Below are positions 10,230 to 18,445 of a stretch of DNA of 64,000 nucleotides, piece after piece (position 1 is the first letter of the stretch; every line of letters starts with the position of its first letter). The notes beneath the pieces were generated by a model, which made no database searches, was not told the origin of the DNA, and saw only the letters and a program-made list of their open reading frames with translations. Source of the stretch: Legionella lytica (GTDB lineage Bacteria; Pseudomonadota; Gammaproteobacteria; Legionellales; Legionellaceae); NCBI RefSeq assembly GCF_023921225.1, contig NZ_CP071527.1, forward strand, positions 2,012,501-2,076,500, in the 5' to 3' direction. The position numbers were made by a program, and so were the translations under genes.

Positions 10230-11075
10230 TTAAGATACCTCTCTTTTCGATGCACGTAACAAAAATTTATCCAACATTTTTGTACTTAATATACGTTTTA
10301 AAAAAACCATAAAGTGCGCAGGAAACGTAACAGGATATTTTGCACGTGGTCGTTTAGACTCAATTGCATGAATCAACTTAGTAATCACTGCCTCCGGCGT
10401 TTTAGTAAAAAATGAATTAGATCCCGTTTGTTTATGTGCCTCAATAAGTTTGCTGTATTGTGCCTTAAAATAACTTGTTTCTGGAAGAGGGGTTGTATTG
10501 GTACTCTCAACACAATTGTCACGAAAACGACTCTCTATAGGTCCAGGCTCTATCGCAATTACCTTGATCCCCGAAGACTTAAGCTCCAATCTCAAAGTAT
10601 CACTTATACCCTCAACTGCATACTTGGATGCATTATATGCACCACGAAAAGGCATACTTATAATGCCAAGGATGGAACTAATATTAATTATCCGCCCTTG
10701 TCCCTGTTGACGCATTACGGGTATTGCTAATGCACTAAGTTCCATCAAGCCAAAAACATTCGTTTCAAATTGCTGGCGTAATGTCTCACGAGGTATATCC
10801 TCTAAGGCACCTACCTGCCCATAACCTGCATTATTGATTAAGACATCTAATCGACCACCTGTTTTAGTGAGCACTTCAGCAAAGGCAGTTTTAATTGAAT
10901 CTGAGTCATTTACATCTAAAAGAATCGTATCTAAACCTAAAGCAATAAGCCGTTGTTGATCTTGTTTTTTTCTACATGAAGCGATTACTTGATATCCTCT
11001 TTTTTGTAACGCTTGCGCCGCATCTAATCCAATACCACTTGAGCAACCCGTTATTAATATTGTCTTTTTATTCAT
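10230..11075 (-). CDS. SDR-family oxidoreductase
   Basis: This is a 281-aa classical short-chain dehydrogenase/reductase, a cytosolic NAD(P)H-dependent enzyme of unknown substrate. The Rossmann motif TGCSSGIG is at residues 9-16, NNAG at about 88 and the catalytic Ser with YxxxK as YNASKYAVEG. The long C-terminal region (TSYFKAQYSKLIEAHKQTG, TPEAVITKLIHAIESKRPRAKYPV) is typical of the oxidoreductases that resemble 17-beta-hydroxysteroid dehydrogenases. The ATG at 11075 has AGGTGA upstream and is preferred over the GTG four codons earlier. Confidence 0.9.
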   Translation of the reverse strand: MNKKTILITGCSSGIGLDAAQALQKRGYQVIASCRKKQDQQRLIALGLDTILLDVNDSDSIKTAFAEVLTKTGGRLDVLINNAGYGQVGALEDIPRETLRQQFETNVFGLMELSALAIPVMRQQGQGRIINISSILGIISMPFRGAYNASKYAVEGISDTLRLELKSSGIKVIAIEPGPIESRFRDNCVESTNTTPLPETSYFKAQYSKLIEAHKQTGSNSFFTKTPEAVITKLIHAIESKRPRAKYPVTFPAHFMVFLKRILSTKMLDKFLLRASKREVS

Positions 11076-11156
11076 TATTAAAATCACCTGTGAAAAAATT
11101 AATCATTTCATTTTATGGTCTATAATTTCATTGAATAACCAAAAAGGACCTCAATC

Positions 11157-11534
11157 ATGGAACGAGCAAAAACTAAAAACAGTAAAGCTTTATCGATACT
11201 TCTTTTTTCTTTTATACTCTTAATTGGCGGAGGACTATACAACACTACTAAGGCTGCAACCTCGCCAACATCGCCCTTAGGCGGACAACAACTTGCTTAT
11301 TTTGTAGGCTATCATACCAATGCACCTGTTTACGTTGGGCCTCGTGTTTACGTTGGGCCTCGTGTTTACGTTGGGCCTCGTGTTTACGTTGGACCTCGTG
11401 TTCAAGTCCACCACCGTCACAGAAGTGTTCGTTGGACGGGCTGGAGATACGTCGGTCATGGTTGTCGTCAAAATTGCTTAGTAGATCGTTGGACTGGACG
11501 TGTTATACGATGCAACCGTAGTTGTCGTAGATAA
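11157..11534 (+). CDS. Small secreted basic protein with VYVGPR repeats
   Basis: The 125-aa protein has an N-terminal hydrophobic segment (ALSILLFSFILLIGGGLY) that looks like a signal peptide. Four perfect six-residue units VYVGPR then lie at residues 58-81. A His/Arg/Trp-rich tail with four cysteines follows (HRHRSVRWTGWRYVGHGC, QNCLVDRWTGRVIRCNRSC). It probably acts in the periplasm or outside the cell. No family recognised. The start has AAAAAGGACC upstream. A long inverted repeat closes the gene on the 3' side. Confidence 0.7.
   Translation: MERAKTKNSKALSILLFSFILLIGGGLYNTTKAATSPTSPLGGQQLAYFVGYHTNAPVYVGPRVYVGPRVYVGPRVYVGPRVQVHHRHRSVRWTGWRYVGHGCRQNCLVDRWTGRVIRCNRSCRR
11328..11399 (+). repeat. 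Four tandem 18-bp units in the coding sequence
   Basis: Four consecutive copies of the 18-bp unit GTTTACGTTGGGCCTCGT lie in frame and encode VYVGPR each. The last copy has one base change (GGA for GGG). Near identity at silent positions points to recent expansion by slippage, so copy number may vary between strains. Confidence 0.95.
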
Positions 11535-11562
11535 GAGTTTAACCGTATTTATTCCCGAGTTA

Positions 11563-11629
11563 GGCTGGACTGAAAAGCCCAGAAAACCTAATTCGTGTTA
11601 CCCCGGATGCTGGGCTTTTCAGCCCAGCC
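11563..11629. terminator. Long inverted repeat between convergent genes
   Basis: A 20-bp arm at 11563-11582 pairs with 11610-11629 with one mismatch. The arms are rich in GGCTGG and CTGAAAAGCCCAG, and the loop is 27 bases. It lies between the VYVGPR gene and the convergent fliK-like gene. It could stop transcription from both sides, although there is no long T-run, and it may be a member of a dispersed repeat family. Confidence 0.6.
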
Positions 11630-11635
11630 CACATT

Positions 11636-12997
11636 CTAAGCAAAATAATCGATCACACCCTGAGGCTTCGCCTTATTTTTTACCGGAGTAAACACTCCGT
11701 CCTCTTCGGCTTCATTTAAGTAACCAGCCTCTTCTTGAGAAGAACCTTCATGCTGTTGTGCAAACTGGTGTGTACCTTCATCAGAATCAACATTAAATTC
11801 AGACAAAGTAAGACCTTGTTCTGCCATCATTATATGTAATCGAGAAACAGACTGATCAATAACATCTCGAACTTGCTGGCTTTGGCTAATAATATTTACC
11901 GATGCTGAATCGTTAATCACTTTAATATTGATCTCTAAAGGCCCTAAATCTTCGGGATGTATTCTAATAGTAGCGTTTTTAATCCCTTGTTGTCCCAACC
12001 ACATTACATGCTCAGAAAATTGCTTTGACCACTGCGGATCGTCAATATCCAATGGAATAGAAAGCGCTGTTGGGGTAGAACTACTCCGCTCGAGCTGTTT
12101 CGAGCTGACAGCCGAATTGGACTCTAGATTACTAATTACATGGCTCGCTAAAGAACGCTCAACTGCTCCTGAGTGCTCCGGTGAATTTATCTCTGCTTGA
12201 GAAAAAGAAAACTCAGAATGTTGTTGTTCCGTTTTAGATTGAGGTAGGTTTTCAATATCAAAATCAGAGGATTCAACATACTTAATATCTTCTTCTATGG
12301 AAGAGAGATCCTTAGCGGGGGGAGCTGACGTTATTGGTAATGCATTCCTGCGCTGACCACCCTCTTCCACATCTACACTTGCAGCCTCGTGCTTGGGTAC
12401 ATCAAGCTCCTGCAAACTCACTTTATCGCTAACTAATTCAGGCTCTACATTAGGCGGACTTAATTGCGTTTGCTCATTAGTTTCTACCTCTGCATCTGGT
12501 GCCACTACAAATAAAGAAGAAGACAGCTCAGCCAAAGAGTGCTCCTCAGTTTGAATTGCTTGTGTCTCAGAAATAAGATTATTAGAAATCTCTGTATCCT
12601 GCGCTATTTGTCCTGCCTCTGTAGCTGAAATAGCAGCGCTAGAATTTCGTTCAGCTTGATAATACTCAGAATTAATCCAAGTTACAGCAACATTATCTTC
12701 TAAATTAGCATTAAGTTCTGTATTCAACGGCTCAGGATTAGATTCTTGAGCTAATTTACTTTTTGCAGTTTCTAATTCAATAAAATTTACCGAATCTGAT
12801 TTTGCTGAATCTTTTTGAGTTTCATCAACAAACTCAGGGGTGACTTGCGCTAATAAAAATAGAAAGGTGCCAGGATCAATTGAATCATCGTCTTGCAACC
12901 CATTGTCTTGAGTTTCGGTTATTTGTTCCTGCTCAATACTCTCTTGGCTATTAAGCATAAACAATGAGCTTAAAGCTATATTATTTAAATCCAGCAT
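11636..12997 (-). CDS. fliK: FliK-like flagellar hook-length control protein
   Basis: The product has 453 aa from the ATG at 12997, which has AAGGAG seven bases upstream. The first 340 residues are acidic and low in complexity (Glu, Ser, Gln, Asn), as usual for the ruler region of FliK. The C-terminal domain holds the conserved Flg_hook block NATIRIHPEDLGPLEINIKV at about residues 350-370, followed by RDVIDQSVSRLHIMMAEQGL. FliK measures hook length and switches export specificity of the flagellar type III system. No other flagellar genes are in the window, so the locus is isolated. A secreted FliK-domain protein of other function is a lesser alternative. Confidence 0.8.
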   Translation of the reverse strand: MLDLNNIALSSLFMLNSQESIEQEQITETQDNGLQDDDSIDPGTFLFLLAQVTPEFVDETQKDSAKSDSVNFIELETAKSKLAQESNPEPLNTELNANLEDNVAVTWINSEYYQAERNSSAAISATEAGQIAQDTEISNNLISETQAIQTEEHSLAELSSSLFVVAPDAEVETNEQTQLSPPNVEPELVSDKVSLQELDVPKHEAASVDVEEGGQRRNALPITSAPPAKDLSSIEEDIKYVESSDFDIENLPQSKTEQQHSEFSFSQAEINSPEHSGAVERSLASHVISNLESNSAVSSKQLERSSSTPTALSIPLDIDDPQWSKQFSEHVMWLGQQGIKNATIRIHPEDLGPLEINIKVINDSASVNIISQSQQVRDVIDQSVSRLHIMMAEQGLTLSEFNVDSDEGTHQFAQQHEGSSQEEAGYLNEAEEDGVFTPVKNKAKPQGVIDYFA

Positions 12998-13180
12998 CCC
13001 ACACTCCTTCGTTACTACGACTCCTCGTAGCGATATCCCTATGCACTGCAAACCAACTGCAAAGACGATTAAGACCGCGTTAATAAATATTACTTAAGCG
13101 TAAAACTTTGTAAAGAGATCTATCCGCATTTAAACACAGATGATACTCTTTTTTTATCAAAAAGATAGGAGGAACCACTG

Positions 13181-13801
13181 ATGACTTATCCTTTATTTAG
13201 TCACACTCCAACTCGTACCCAGGTTGAACAGAAAATCAACGATGCAAAACAGTTGCTCTTGCAAAGTAGCGTTGAAAATAACGAGATATTCATACTAATG
13301 TTAGACCAGAGAATAAGTGATTTTACCACCGCGCTTGATTCAAAAAAGACCTTATCAAGAGCCGATAAAAATGACGTTTTATTACAATATCATCGATTTG
13401 CCAAAACGCTTTATGCTTGTTTAAATAACTCGACTAGAGCGCAATCTTATATGGATAGTTATTTTAATCAAGTTTATTATCCTGTGGGCGTAGACGAGTA
13501 CTATAAACCTAGCCCGGGGAAATATTATGGTTCCAGAATAGGAACAATAGTCGGAGCCGCATTGATCCTGGCCTCATTTGCAGCGTTTACTTTTACCCCC
13601 TTAATTGCAACAATCCTGCTCCCAATAGGTATTACAGTTTTAGCCCCTAGCCTATTTGCTTTATGCGTACCGGAAATGCTCGATCCAACTCAGAAAAAGG
13701 TTGAAGAACGGCTTATTTTTGACACAGGGGTAAGTATGCTGCAGGAACAGCAAAAAGATATGTTACAAAGCACTCAAGAACGTCAACACATGCCGGTATA
13801 A
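13181..13801 (+). CDS. Hypothetical protein with two membrane segments
   Basis: This 206-aa protein has a strong ribosome site (AGGAGG) nine bases before the ATG. Residues 1-120 are hydrophilic and helical. Two closely spaced hydrophobic stretches lie at about 125-165 (IGTIVGAALILASFAAFTF and LIATILLPIGITVLAPSLFAL), followed by a polar tail. This helix-hairpin layout recurs in Legionella-specific proteins of unknown role. No domain recognised. It stands alone, with a hairpin just downstream. Confidence 0.75.
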   Translation: MTYPLFSHTPTRTQVEQKINDAKQLLLQSSVENNEIFILMLDQRISDFTTALDSKKTLSRADKNDVLLQYHRFAKTLYACLNNSTRAQSYMDSYFNQVYYPVGVDEYYKPSPGKYYGSRIGTIVGAALILASFAAFTFTPLIATILLPIGITVLAPSLFALCVPEMLDPTQKKVEERLIFDTGVSMLQEQQKDMLQSTQERQHMPV

Positions 13802-13813
13802 AAAAAGAACACC

Positions 13814-13840
13814 TTGGATTACAGAAAAACTGTAATCCAA
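13814..13840. terminator. Perfect 11-bp hairpin after the membrane-protein gene
   Basis: TTGGATTACAG and CTGTAATCCAA pair perfectly around an AAAAA loop, 13 bases after the stop codon. On the + strand it is followed by ATAAAAC rather than a T-run. On the - strand it would be followed by a run of T. It is the likely end of the 13181-13801 transcript. Confidence 0.65.
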
Positions 13841-13957
13841 ATAAAACTCCTCCCGTAGCTCTTAAAGCCCACATTTTCTTTGTTTTCATGATGCAGCCGC
13901 ATGAAAAATTCTAAAATTTGAGCTATGATTCAACTTTTAATTCCAGGAGTTTTTTTT

Positions 13958-16630
13958 ATGAAAGTTGGCCACGACAGTCTATCCACGAAGTGTCAATTAC
14001 ACGTAGATGGAAAGACCTATAACTACTACAGCTTAAAAGAAGCTGAAAATAAAAATTTAAAAGGGGTTAGCCGTCTTCCCTACTCTCTTAAAGTACTTCT
14101 CGAAAACCTATTACGTTTTGAAGACAACAACACCGTAACCACCAAAGACATTGAAGCGATTGCTGCGTGGCTAGACAAAAAAACATCACAGCATGAAATT
14201 GCATTCCGACCCGCTCGCGTACTGATGCAAGACTTTACAGGGGTTCCTGCTGTTGTTGACTTAGCTGCGATGCGTGCAGCAATTGTTAAAATGGGTGGCA
14301 ACCCTGACAAGATTTCTCCGTTATCTCCAGTTGATTTGGTCATTGACCATTCCGTTATGGTTGATAAATTCGGTACTAGTGATTCATTAACAATTAATAC
14401 CGAAATTGAAATGGAACGTAACAACGAGCGTTATGAGTTTTTACGTTGGGGCCAAAAAGCATTCAACAACTTCCAAGTTGTTCCTCCTGGAACAGGTATT
14501 TGCCATCAGGTAAACCTAGAGTACTTAGGTAAGACTGTATGGAGCAGCAGTGACGACGGTCAATTATACGCTTATCCTGATACCTTAGTTGGTACTGACT
14601 CTCATACCACAATGATCAATGGCTTAGGCGTTTTAGGCTGGGGCGTTGGTGGTATTGAGGCTGAAGCAGCTATGTTAGGCCAACCAGTATCGATGCTAAT
14701 TCCAGAAGTTATTGGCTTTAAATTACATGGCAAAATGCATGAAGGCATCACCGCAACTGACTTAGTACTCACAGTAACTCAAATGTTGAGAAAGAAAGGT
14801 GTTGTAGGCAAATTTGTTGAATTCTACGGCCCAGGCTTAAGTGATTTACCACTTGCTGACCGTGCAACCATTTCCAACATGGCTCCAGAATATGGTGCTA
14901 CCTGTGGTTTCTTCCCAGTGGATAAAGAAACTATTCGTTACCTTGAATTAACAGGCCGTGATGCGCACACAATTGCTCTGGTGGAAGCGTATGCAAAAGC
15001 TCAAGGTATGTGGTACGACAAAGACAGTGAAGATCCAGTATTTACTGATACCTTAGAATTAGATTTAGGCTCGATTGAACCTTCTTTAGCTGGTCCAAAA
15101 CGCCCACAAGATAAAGTAAATCTACACACATTGCCTGTTGAATTTGCTGCCTTCTTAAAAGAAGCAGGTAAAGAACAAGAAAAAGATAAGTCATTCCCAG
15201 TAAAAGGTCATGACTTTGAAATGAAACATGGAAATGTAGTGATTGCTGCAATTACTAGCTGTACCAATACATCAAACCCAAGCGTGCTCATGGCTGCAGG
15301 TCTTGTTGCTAAAAAAGCGATCGAAAAAGGATTACAACGTAAACCTTGGGTTAAATCGTCATTAGCACCAGGTTCTAAAGTGGTAACCGATTACCTAAAC
15401 CATGCTGGTTTGCAATCTTACCTGGATCAATTAGGTTTTAACTTGGTTGGTTATGGTTGTACTACTTGTATTGGTAACTCCGGTCCTCTTCCTGATGCGA
15501 TTTCACATTCAATCAGCGATAATGATTTAGTTGTTGCCTCTGTATTATCTGGAAACCGTAACTTTGAAGGTCGTGTACATCCGCAAGTAAGAACAAACTG
15601 GTTGGCTTCTCCTCCATTAGTTGTTGCTTATGCGCTTTGTGGAACTACTTGCATTGATTTAGGCAAAGAGCCTATTGGCAAAGACAATAAAGGCAATGAT
15701 GTATTCTTGAAAGACATTTGGCCAACAAACGAAGAAATTGCAGCTGAAGTTTCTAAAGTTACTGGTGGTATGTTCCGTAAAGAATATGCAGAAGTATTCC
15801 AAGGTGATGCACACTGGCAAGCAATCAAGACCAGTACAGGCAAAACTTATGAATGGAATGCAGATTCAACCTACATTCAACATCCTCCATTCTTTGATAA
15901 CTTAAAAGAGACTCCAGATCCAATTAAGCCAATTAAGCAAGCTTATGTCCTGGCTCTTTTTGGTGACTCCATTACTACGGACCATATTTCTCCCGCGGGC
16001 TCAATTAAAGCCAACTCCCCTGCGGGCCTGTATTTGAAGTCGAAAGGCGTTAGCGAGAAAGAATTCAACTCCTATGGTTCACGCCGTGGTAACCATGAAG
16101 TGATGATGCGAGGAACTTTTGCAAACATTCGTATTCGTAACGAAATGACTCCTGGTCAAGAAGGTGGCATTACTCGTTATATTCCTACTGGTGATGTAAT
16201 GCCAATCTATGATGCCGCAATGCTTTATCAAAAAGATCATCATGACTTAGTTGTCATTGCAGGTAAAGAATACGGTACTGGTTCATCAAGAGACTGGGCT
16301 GCAAAAGGTACTAACCTACTTGGTGTTAAAGCGGTAATTACTGAAAGCTTTGAGCGTATTCACCGTTCTAACTTAATTGGTATGGGCGTATTACCCTTGC
16401 AGTTTACTCAAGATATGACACGTAAAACACTCGAGCTTACTGGCGATGAGCGCATCAGTATTGATGTTTCTGACTCATTAGCTCCTGGTGCTATGGTTAA
16501 TGTGACTATAGAACGTACTAATGGTAAGACTGAGCAAATTCAAGCACTGTGCCGTATTGATACTGCTGATGAATTGGAATACTACAAAAACGGTGGAATT
16601 CTGCAGTACGTATTAAGAAACATCGCTTAA
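13958..16630 (+). CDS. acnA: Aconitate hydratase A
   Basis: The 890-aa cytosolic [4Fe-4S] aconitase interconverts citrate and isocitrate in the TCA cycle. The frame opens at 13925, but the ATG at 13958 has CCAGGAGTT upstream and begins [11 protein letters not shown], as expected for AcnA. Cluster ligands are visible in [11 protein letters not shown] and in [13 protein letters not shown]. Substrate-binding signatures include [26 protein letters not shown] and the swivel-domain motif [15 protein letters not shown]. The domain order is that of the AcnA/IRP class. It may also hydrate 2-methylaconitate for the prp pathway at 49.5-52.9 kb, which lacks its own AcnD. Confidence 0.97.
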   Translation: MKVGHDSLSTKCQLHVDGKTYNYYSLKEAENKNLKGVSRLPYSLKVLLENLLRFEDNNTVTTKDIEAIAAWLDKKTSQHEIAFRPARVLMQDFTGVPAVVDLAAMRAAIVKMGGNPDKISPLSPVDLVIDHSVMVDKFGTSDSLTINTEIEMERNNERYEFLRWGQKAFNNFQVVPPGTGICHQVNLEYLGKTVWSSSDDGQLYAYPDTLVGTDSHTTMINGLGVLGWGVGGIEAEAAMLGQPVSMLIPEVIGFKLHGKMHEGITATDLVLTVTQMLRKKGVVGKFVEFYGPGLSDLPLADRATISNMAPEYGATCGFFPVDKETIRYLELTGRDAHTIALVEAYAKAQGMWYDKDSEDPVFTDTLELDLGSIEPSLAGPKRPQDKVNLHTLPVEFAAFLKEAGKEQEKDKSFPVKGHDFEMKHGNVVIAAITSCTNTSNPSVLMAAGLVAKKAIEKGLQRKPWVKSSLAPGSKVVTDYLNHAGLQSYLDQLGFNLVGYGCTTCIGNSGPLPDAISHSISDNDLVVASVLSGNRNFEGRVHPQVRTNWLASPPLVVAYALCGTTCIDLGKEPIGKDNKGNDVFLKDIWPTNEEIAAEVSKVTGGMFRKEYAEVFQGDAHWQAIKTSTGKTYEWNADSTYIQHPPFFDNLKETPDPIKPIKQAYVLALFGDSITTDHISPAGSIKANSPAGLYLKSKGVSEKEFNSYGSRRGNHEVMMRGTFANIRIRNEMTPGQEGGITRYIPTGDVMPIYDAAMLYQKDHHDLVVIAGKEYGTGSSRDWAAKGTNLLGVKAVITESFERIHRSNLIGMGVLPLQFTQDMTRKTLELTGDERISIDVSDSLAPGAMVNVTIERTNGKTEQIQALCRIDTADELEYYKNGGILQYVLRNIA

Positions 16631-16646
16631 TATTTAAAAAACGTAG

Positions 16647-16677
16647 CCGTATTAGACGCAGTCGCAATACGGGTTTT
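16647..16677 (+). terminator. Rho-independent terminator of acnA
   Basis: CCGTATT and AATACGG form a 7-bp stem with a 12-base loop and are followed directly by GTTTTTCT. It begins 17 bases after the acnA stop codon. Confidence 0.75.
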
Positions 16678-16749
16678 TCTTCAGTACCACAAAAGTCTCG
16701 TATTGCACCACGCTCCGTTCAAGGCTACGTAAAAATATCATTCCTTTAT

Positions 16750-16778
16750 AACCTGGTTGCTTGCAACTAGGTTTTCTT
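16750..16778 (+). terminator. Second hairpin with T-rich tail downstream of acnA
   Basis: AACCTGGTTGC and GCAACTAGGTT pair over 11 bp with one G-U type mismatch and a two-base loop, then TTCTTAT follows. It lies about 100 bases past the first terminator and would catch read-through before the permease leader. Confidence 0.6.
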
Positions 16779-16930
16779 ATATAGGTTGAATCACCGCTGC
16801 ACGATCTTTTTTTAATATGACCCAATGTTTTTCCCCCCTGGTTATTGTCTTAGCTACCCCCCACTGTTATACTGCGCGACTGCTTATTTACTATGAATTC
16901 AACTAGGTGCGTGGAGAATTTTTTGCTTTC

Positions 16931-16995
16931 TTAATCCTTAATTAAAAGCTTTGTACCCAAGCCACCTAATGATTTATTTGTACGTTAAGGATTAA
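16931..16995 (+). promoter_or_regulatory. Inverted repeat that covers the permease ribosome binding site
   Basis: TTAATCCTTAA at 16931-16941 is the perfect reverse complement of TTAAGGATTAA at 16985-16995. The right arm contains the Shine-Dalgarno AAGGA, and the ATG follows two bases later. Folded in mRNA, the 11-bp stem would hide the ribosome site; the loop is 43 bases. Within the leader, TAGGTG (16904-16909) could also pair with CACCTA in the loop (16963-16968). This suggests translational control, but no known riboswitch class is recognised. Confidence 0.45.
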
Positions 16996-16997
16996 TC

Positions 16998-18368
16998 ATG
17001 AGTCAACCAAAAAAAGTTTTGAGCGTTTTTTCATTGGTAATGATTAACGTAATTGCTGTTGATAGCTTACGTACCTTACCGATTAGCGCCAAACTGGGTT
17101 TATCATTAGTTTCCTATTATGTGATTGCTGCATTTGCCTTTTTTATTCCTGTTGCTCTTGTAGCAGCGGAACTAGCCACAGCTTATCCTAACACAGGTGG
17201 ATTATACGTTTGGGTTAGAGAAGCTTTTGGTAAACGAGCTGGCTTTATTACGATTTGGTTACAATGGATCTACAACGTTGTTTGGTACCCCACTATACTT
17301 GCTTTTATTGCCGCCACCCTCTCTTATTTAATTGCCCCTGAGCTTGGAAACAATAAATTTTATTTATTAGGTACGGTTATTGGCCTTTTTTGGCTGTTTA
17401 CCTTTTTAAACTGCTTTGGCATGAAGGTATCGAGTATTGTAAGCATTGTCGGTGCAACTATAGGCACGGTTCTCCCTATGTTGTTGATTATTGGATTAGC
17501 ACTCATGTGGGCGCTCCAAGGTAAACCAATGGCAGTCGACTATCCCTCATCATGGTTCCCCAACTTTGAGTCATTAGGAAATCTTTCCTTATTTGCTGCA
17601 GTTTTATTTGGCTTAATTGGGATGGAAATGTCTGCAGTGCATGCCGAAGAGGTAAAAAACCCTCAACGTGACTACCCTAGAGCTTTGTTATACTCAACCA
17701 TTTTAATCATCTCTACTCTTTCATTAGGTTCCTTAGCCATTGTTGTCGTAGTACCTAATGATAACCTAAGTGTTGTATCAGGCCTGATTGATGCCTATGC
17801 CGTTTTCTTTAAGTCTTATCATATGCCGTGGATGACCTCTGTCATTGCAGTGTTAATCATTCTGGGCGGTTTAAGCGGTGTCTCTGCCTGGATCATTGGC
17901 CCTACCAAAGGTTTGCTTGTGTCCGCTCGTGATGGTTCTTTACCCGCGAGATTTGCCCGAACTAATAAGTATGGGGCACCAACTACAATTTTATTTACAC
18001 AAGCAATTATTGTTACTGTATTAAGTACTGTTTTTATTTTATTGAATTCCATTAATGCAGCCTATTGGATGTTGAGTGATTTAAGTGCGCAAATGGCTTT
18101 ATTGGTTTATGTCATTATGTTTGCAGCAGCGATTAAACTTAGATATTCCAGACCGGATCAGCCTCGTGGTTATAAGGTACCTGGTGGAAACAAGATGATG
18201 TGGTTTATCTCTGGATTAGGTATATTGTGTTGCCTGAGTGCGATGTTAGTTGGCTTTGCGCCCCCATCACAAATTCCTATCGGTGATGTGTTCCTATTTG
18301 AATCGTTCCTCGTGGGAGGTTTGATTTTATTTGTTCTAATCCCATGGTTTTTTGCTAAAAAGCATTAA
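16998..18368 (+). CDS. APC-family amino-acid permease
   Basis: This 456-aa inner-membrane protein has about 12 hydrophobic segments and an N-terminal LSVFSLVMINVIAVDSLRTLP, typical of the APC superfamily glutamate/GABA-antiporter-like transporters in Legionella. The conserved segment PNTGGLYVWVREAFG is at about 66-80. EVKNPQRDYPRALLYS, the usual cytosolic loop, is at about 220. The substrate cannot be read from sequence. Its ribosome site is inside the inverted repeat described at 16931-16995. It faces the 1971-aa protein gene across a shared hairpin. Confidence 0.9.
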   Translation: MSQPKKVLSVFSLVMINVIAVDSLRTLPISAKLGLSLVSYYVIAAFAFFIPVALVAAELATAYPNTGGLYVWVREAFGKRAGFITIWLQWIYNVVWYPTILAFIAATLSYLIAPELGNNKFYLLGTVIGLFWLFTFLNCFGMKVSSIVSIVGATIGTVLPMLLIIGLALMWALQGKPMAVDYPSSWFPNFESLGNLSLFAAVLFGLIGMEMSAVHAEEVKNPQRDYPRALLYSTILIISTLSLGSLAIVVVVPNDNLSVVSGLIDAYAVFFKSYHMPWMTSVIAVLIILGGLSGVSAWIIGPTKGLLVSARDGSLPARFARTNKYGAPTTILFTQAIIVTVLSTVFILLNSINAAYWMLSDLSAQMALLVYVIMFAAAIKLRYSRPDQPRGYKVPGGNKMMWFISGLGILCCLSAMLVGFAPPSQIPIGDVFLFESFLVGGLILFVLIPWFFAKKH

Positions 18369-18388
18369 TATCCCAGACCACTTATAAA

Positions 18389-18418
18389 TTGTGGGTTCGG
18401 CCATAGCCCAACCCACAA
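18389..18418. terminator. Hairpin between convergent genes
   Basis: TTGTGGGTT and AACCCACAA form a perfect 9-bp stem with a 12-base loop, 20 bases after the permease stop codon and just past the end of the convergent 1971-aa protein gene. It probably serves as a bidirectional terminator. Confidence 0.65.
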
Positions 18419-18445
18419 GCCTAATACCAGTCCCTATAAAAAATA

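Noticed and set aside
10094..10312. 72-codon + frame between the Cys-rich peptide and the SDR gene
   Set aside because: Runs into the SDR coding sequence on the other strand, no ribosome site, unusual composition.
11928..12200. 90-codon + strand frame inside the fliK-like gene
   Set aside because: Shadow frame opposite a conserved FliK C-terminal domain; no family features.
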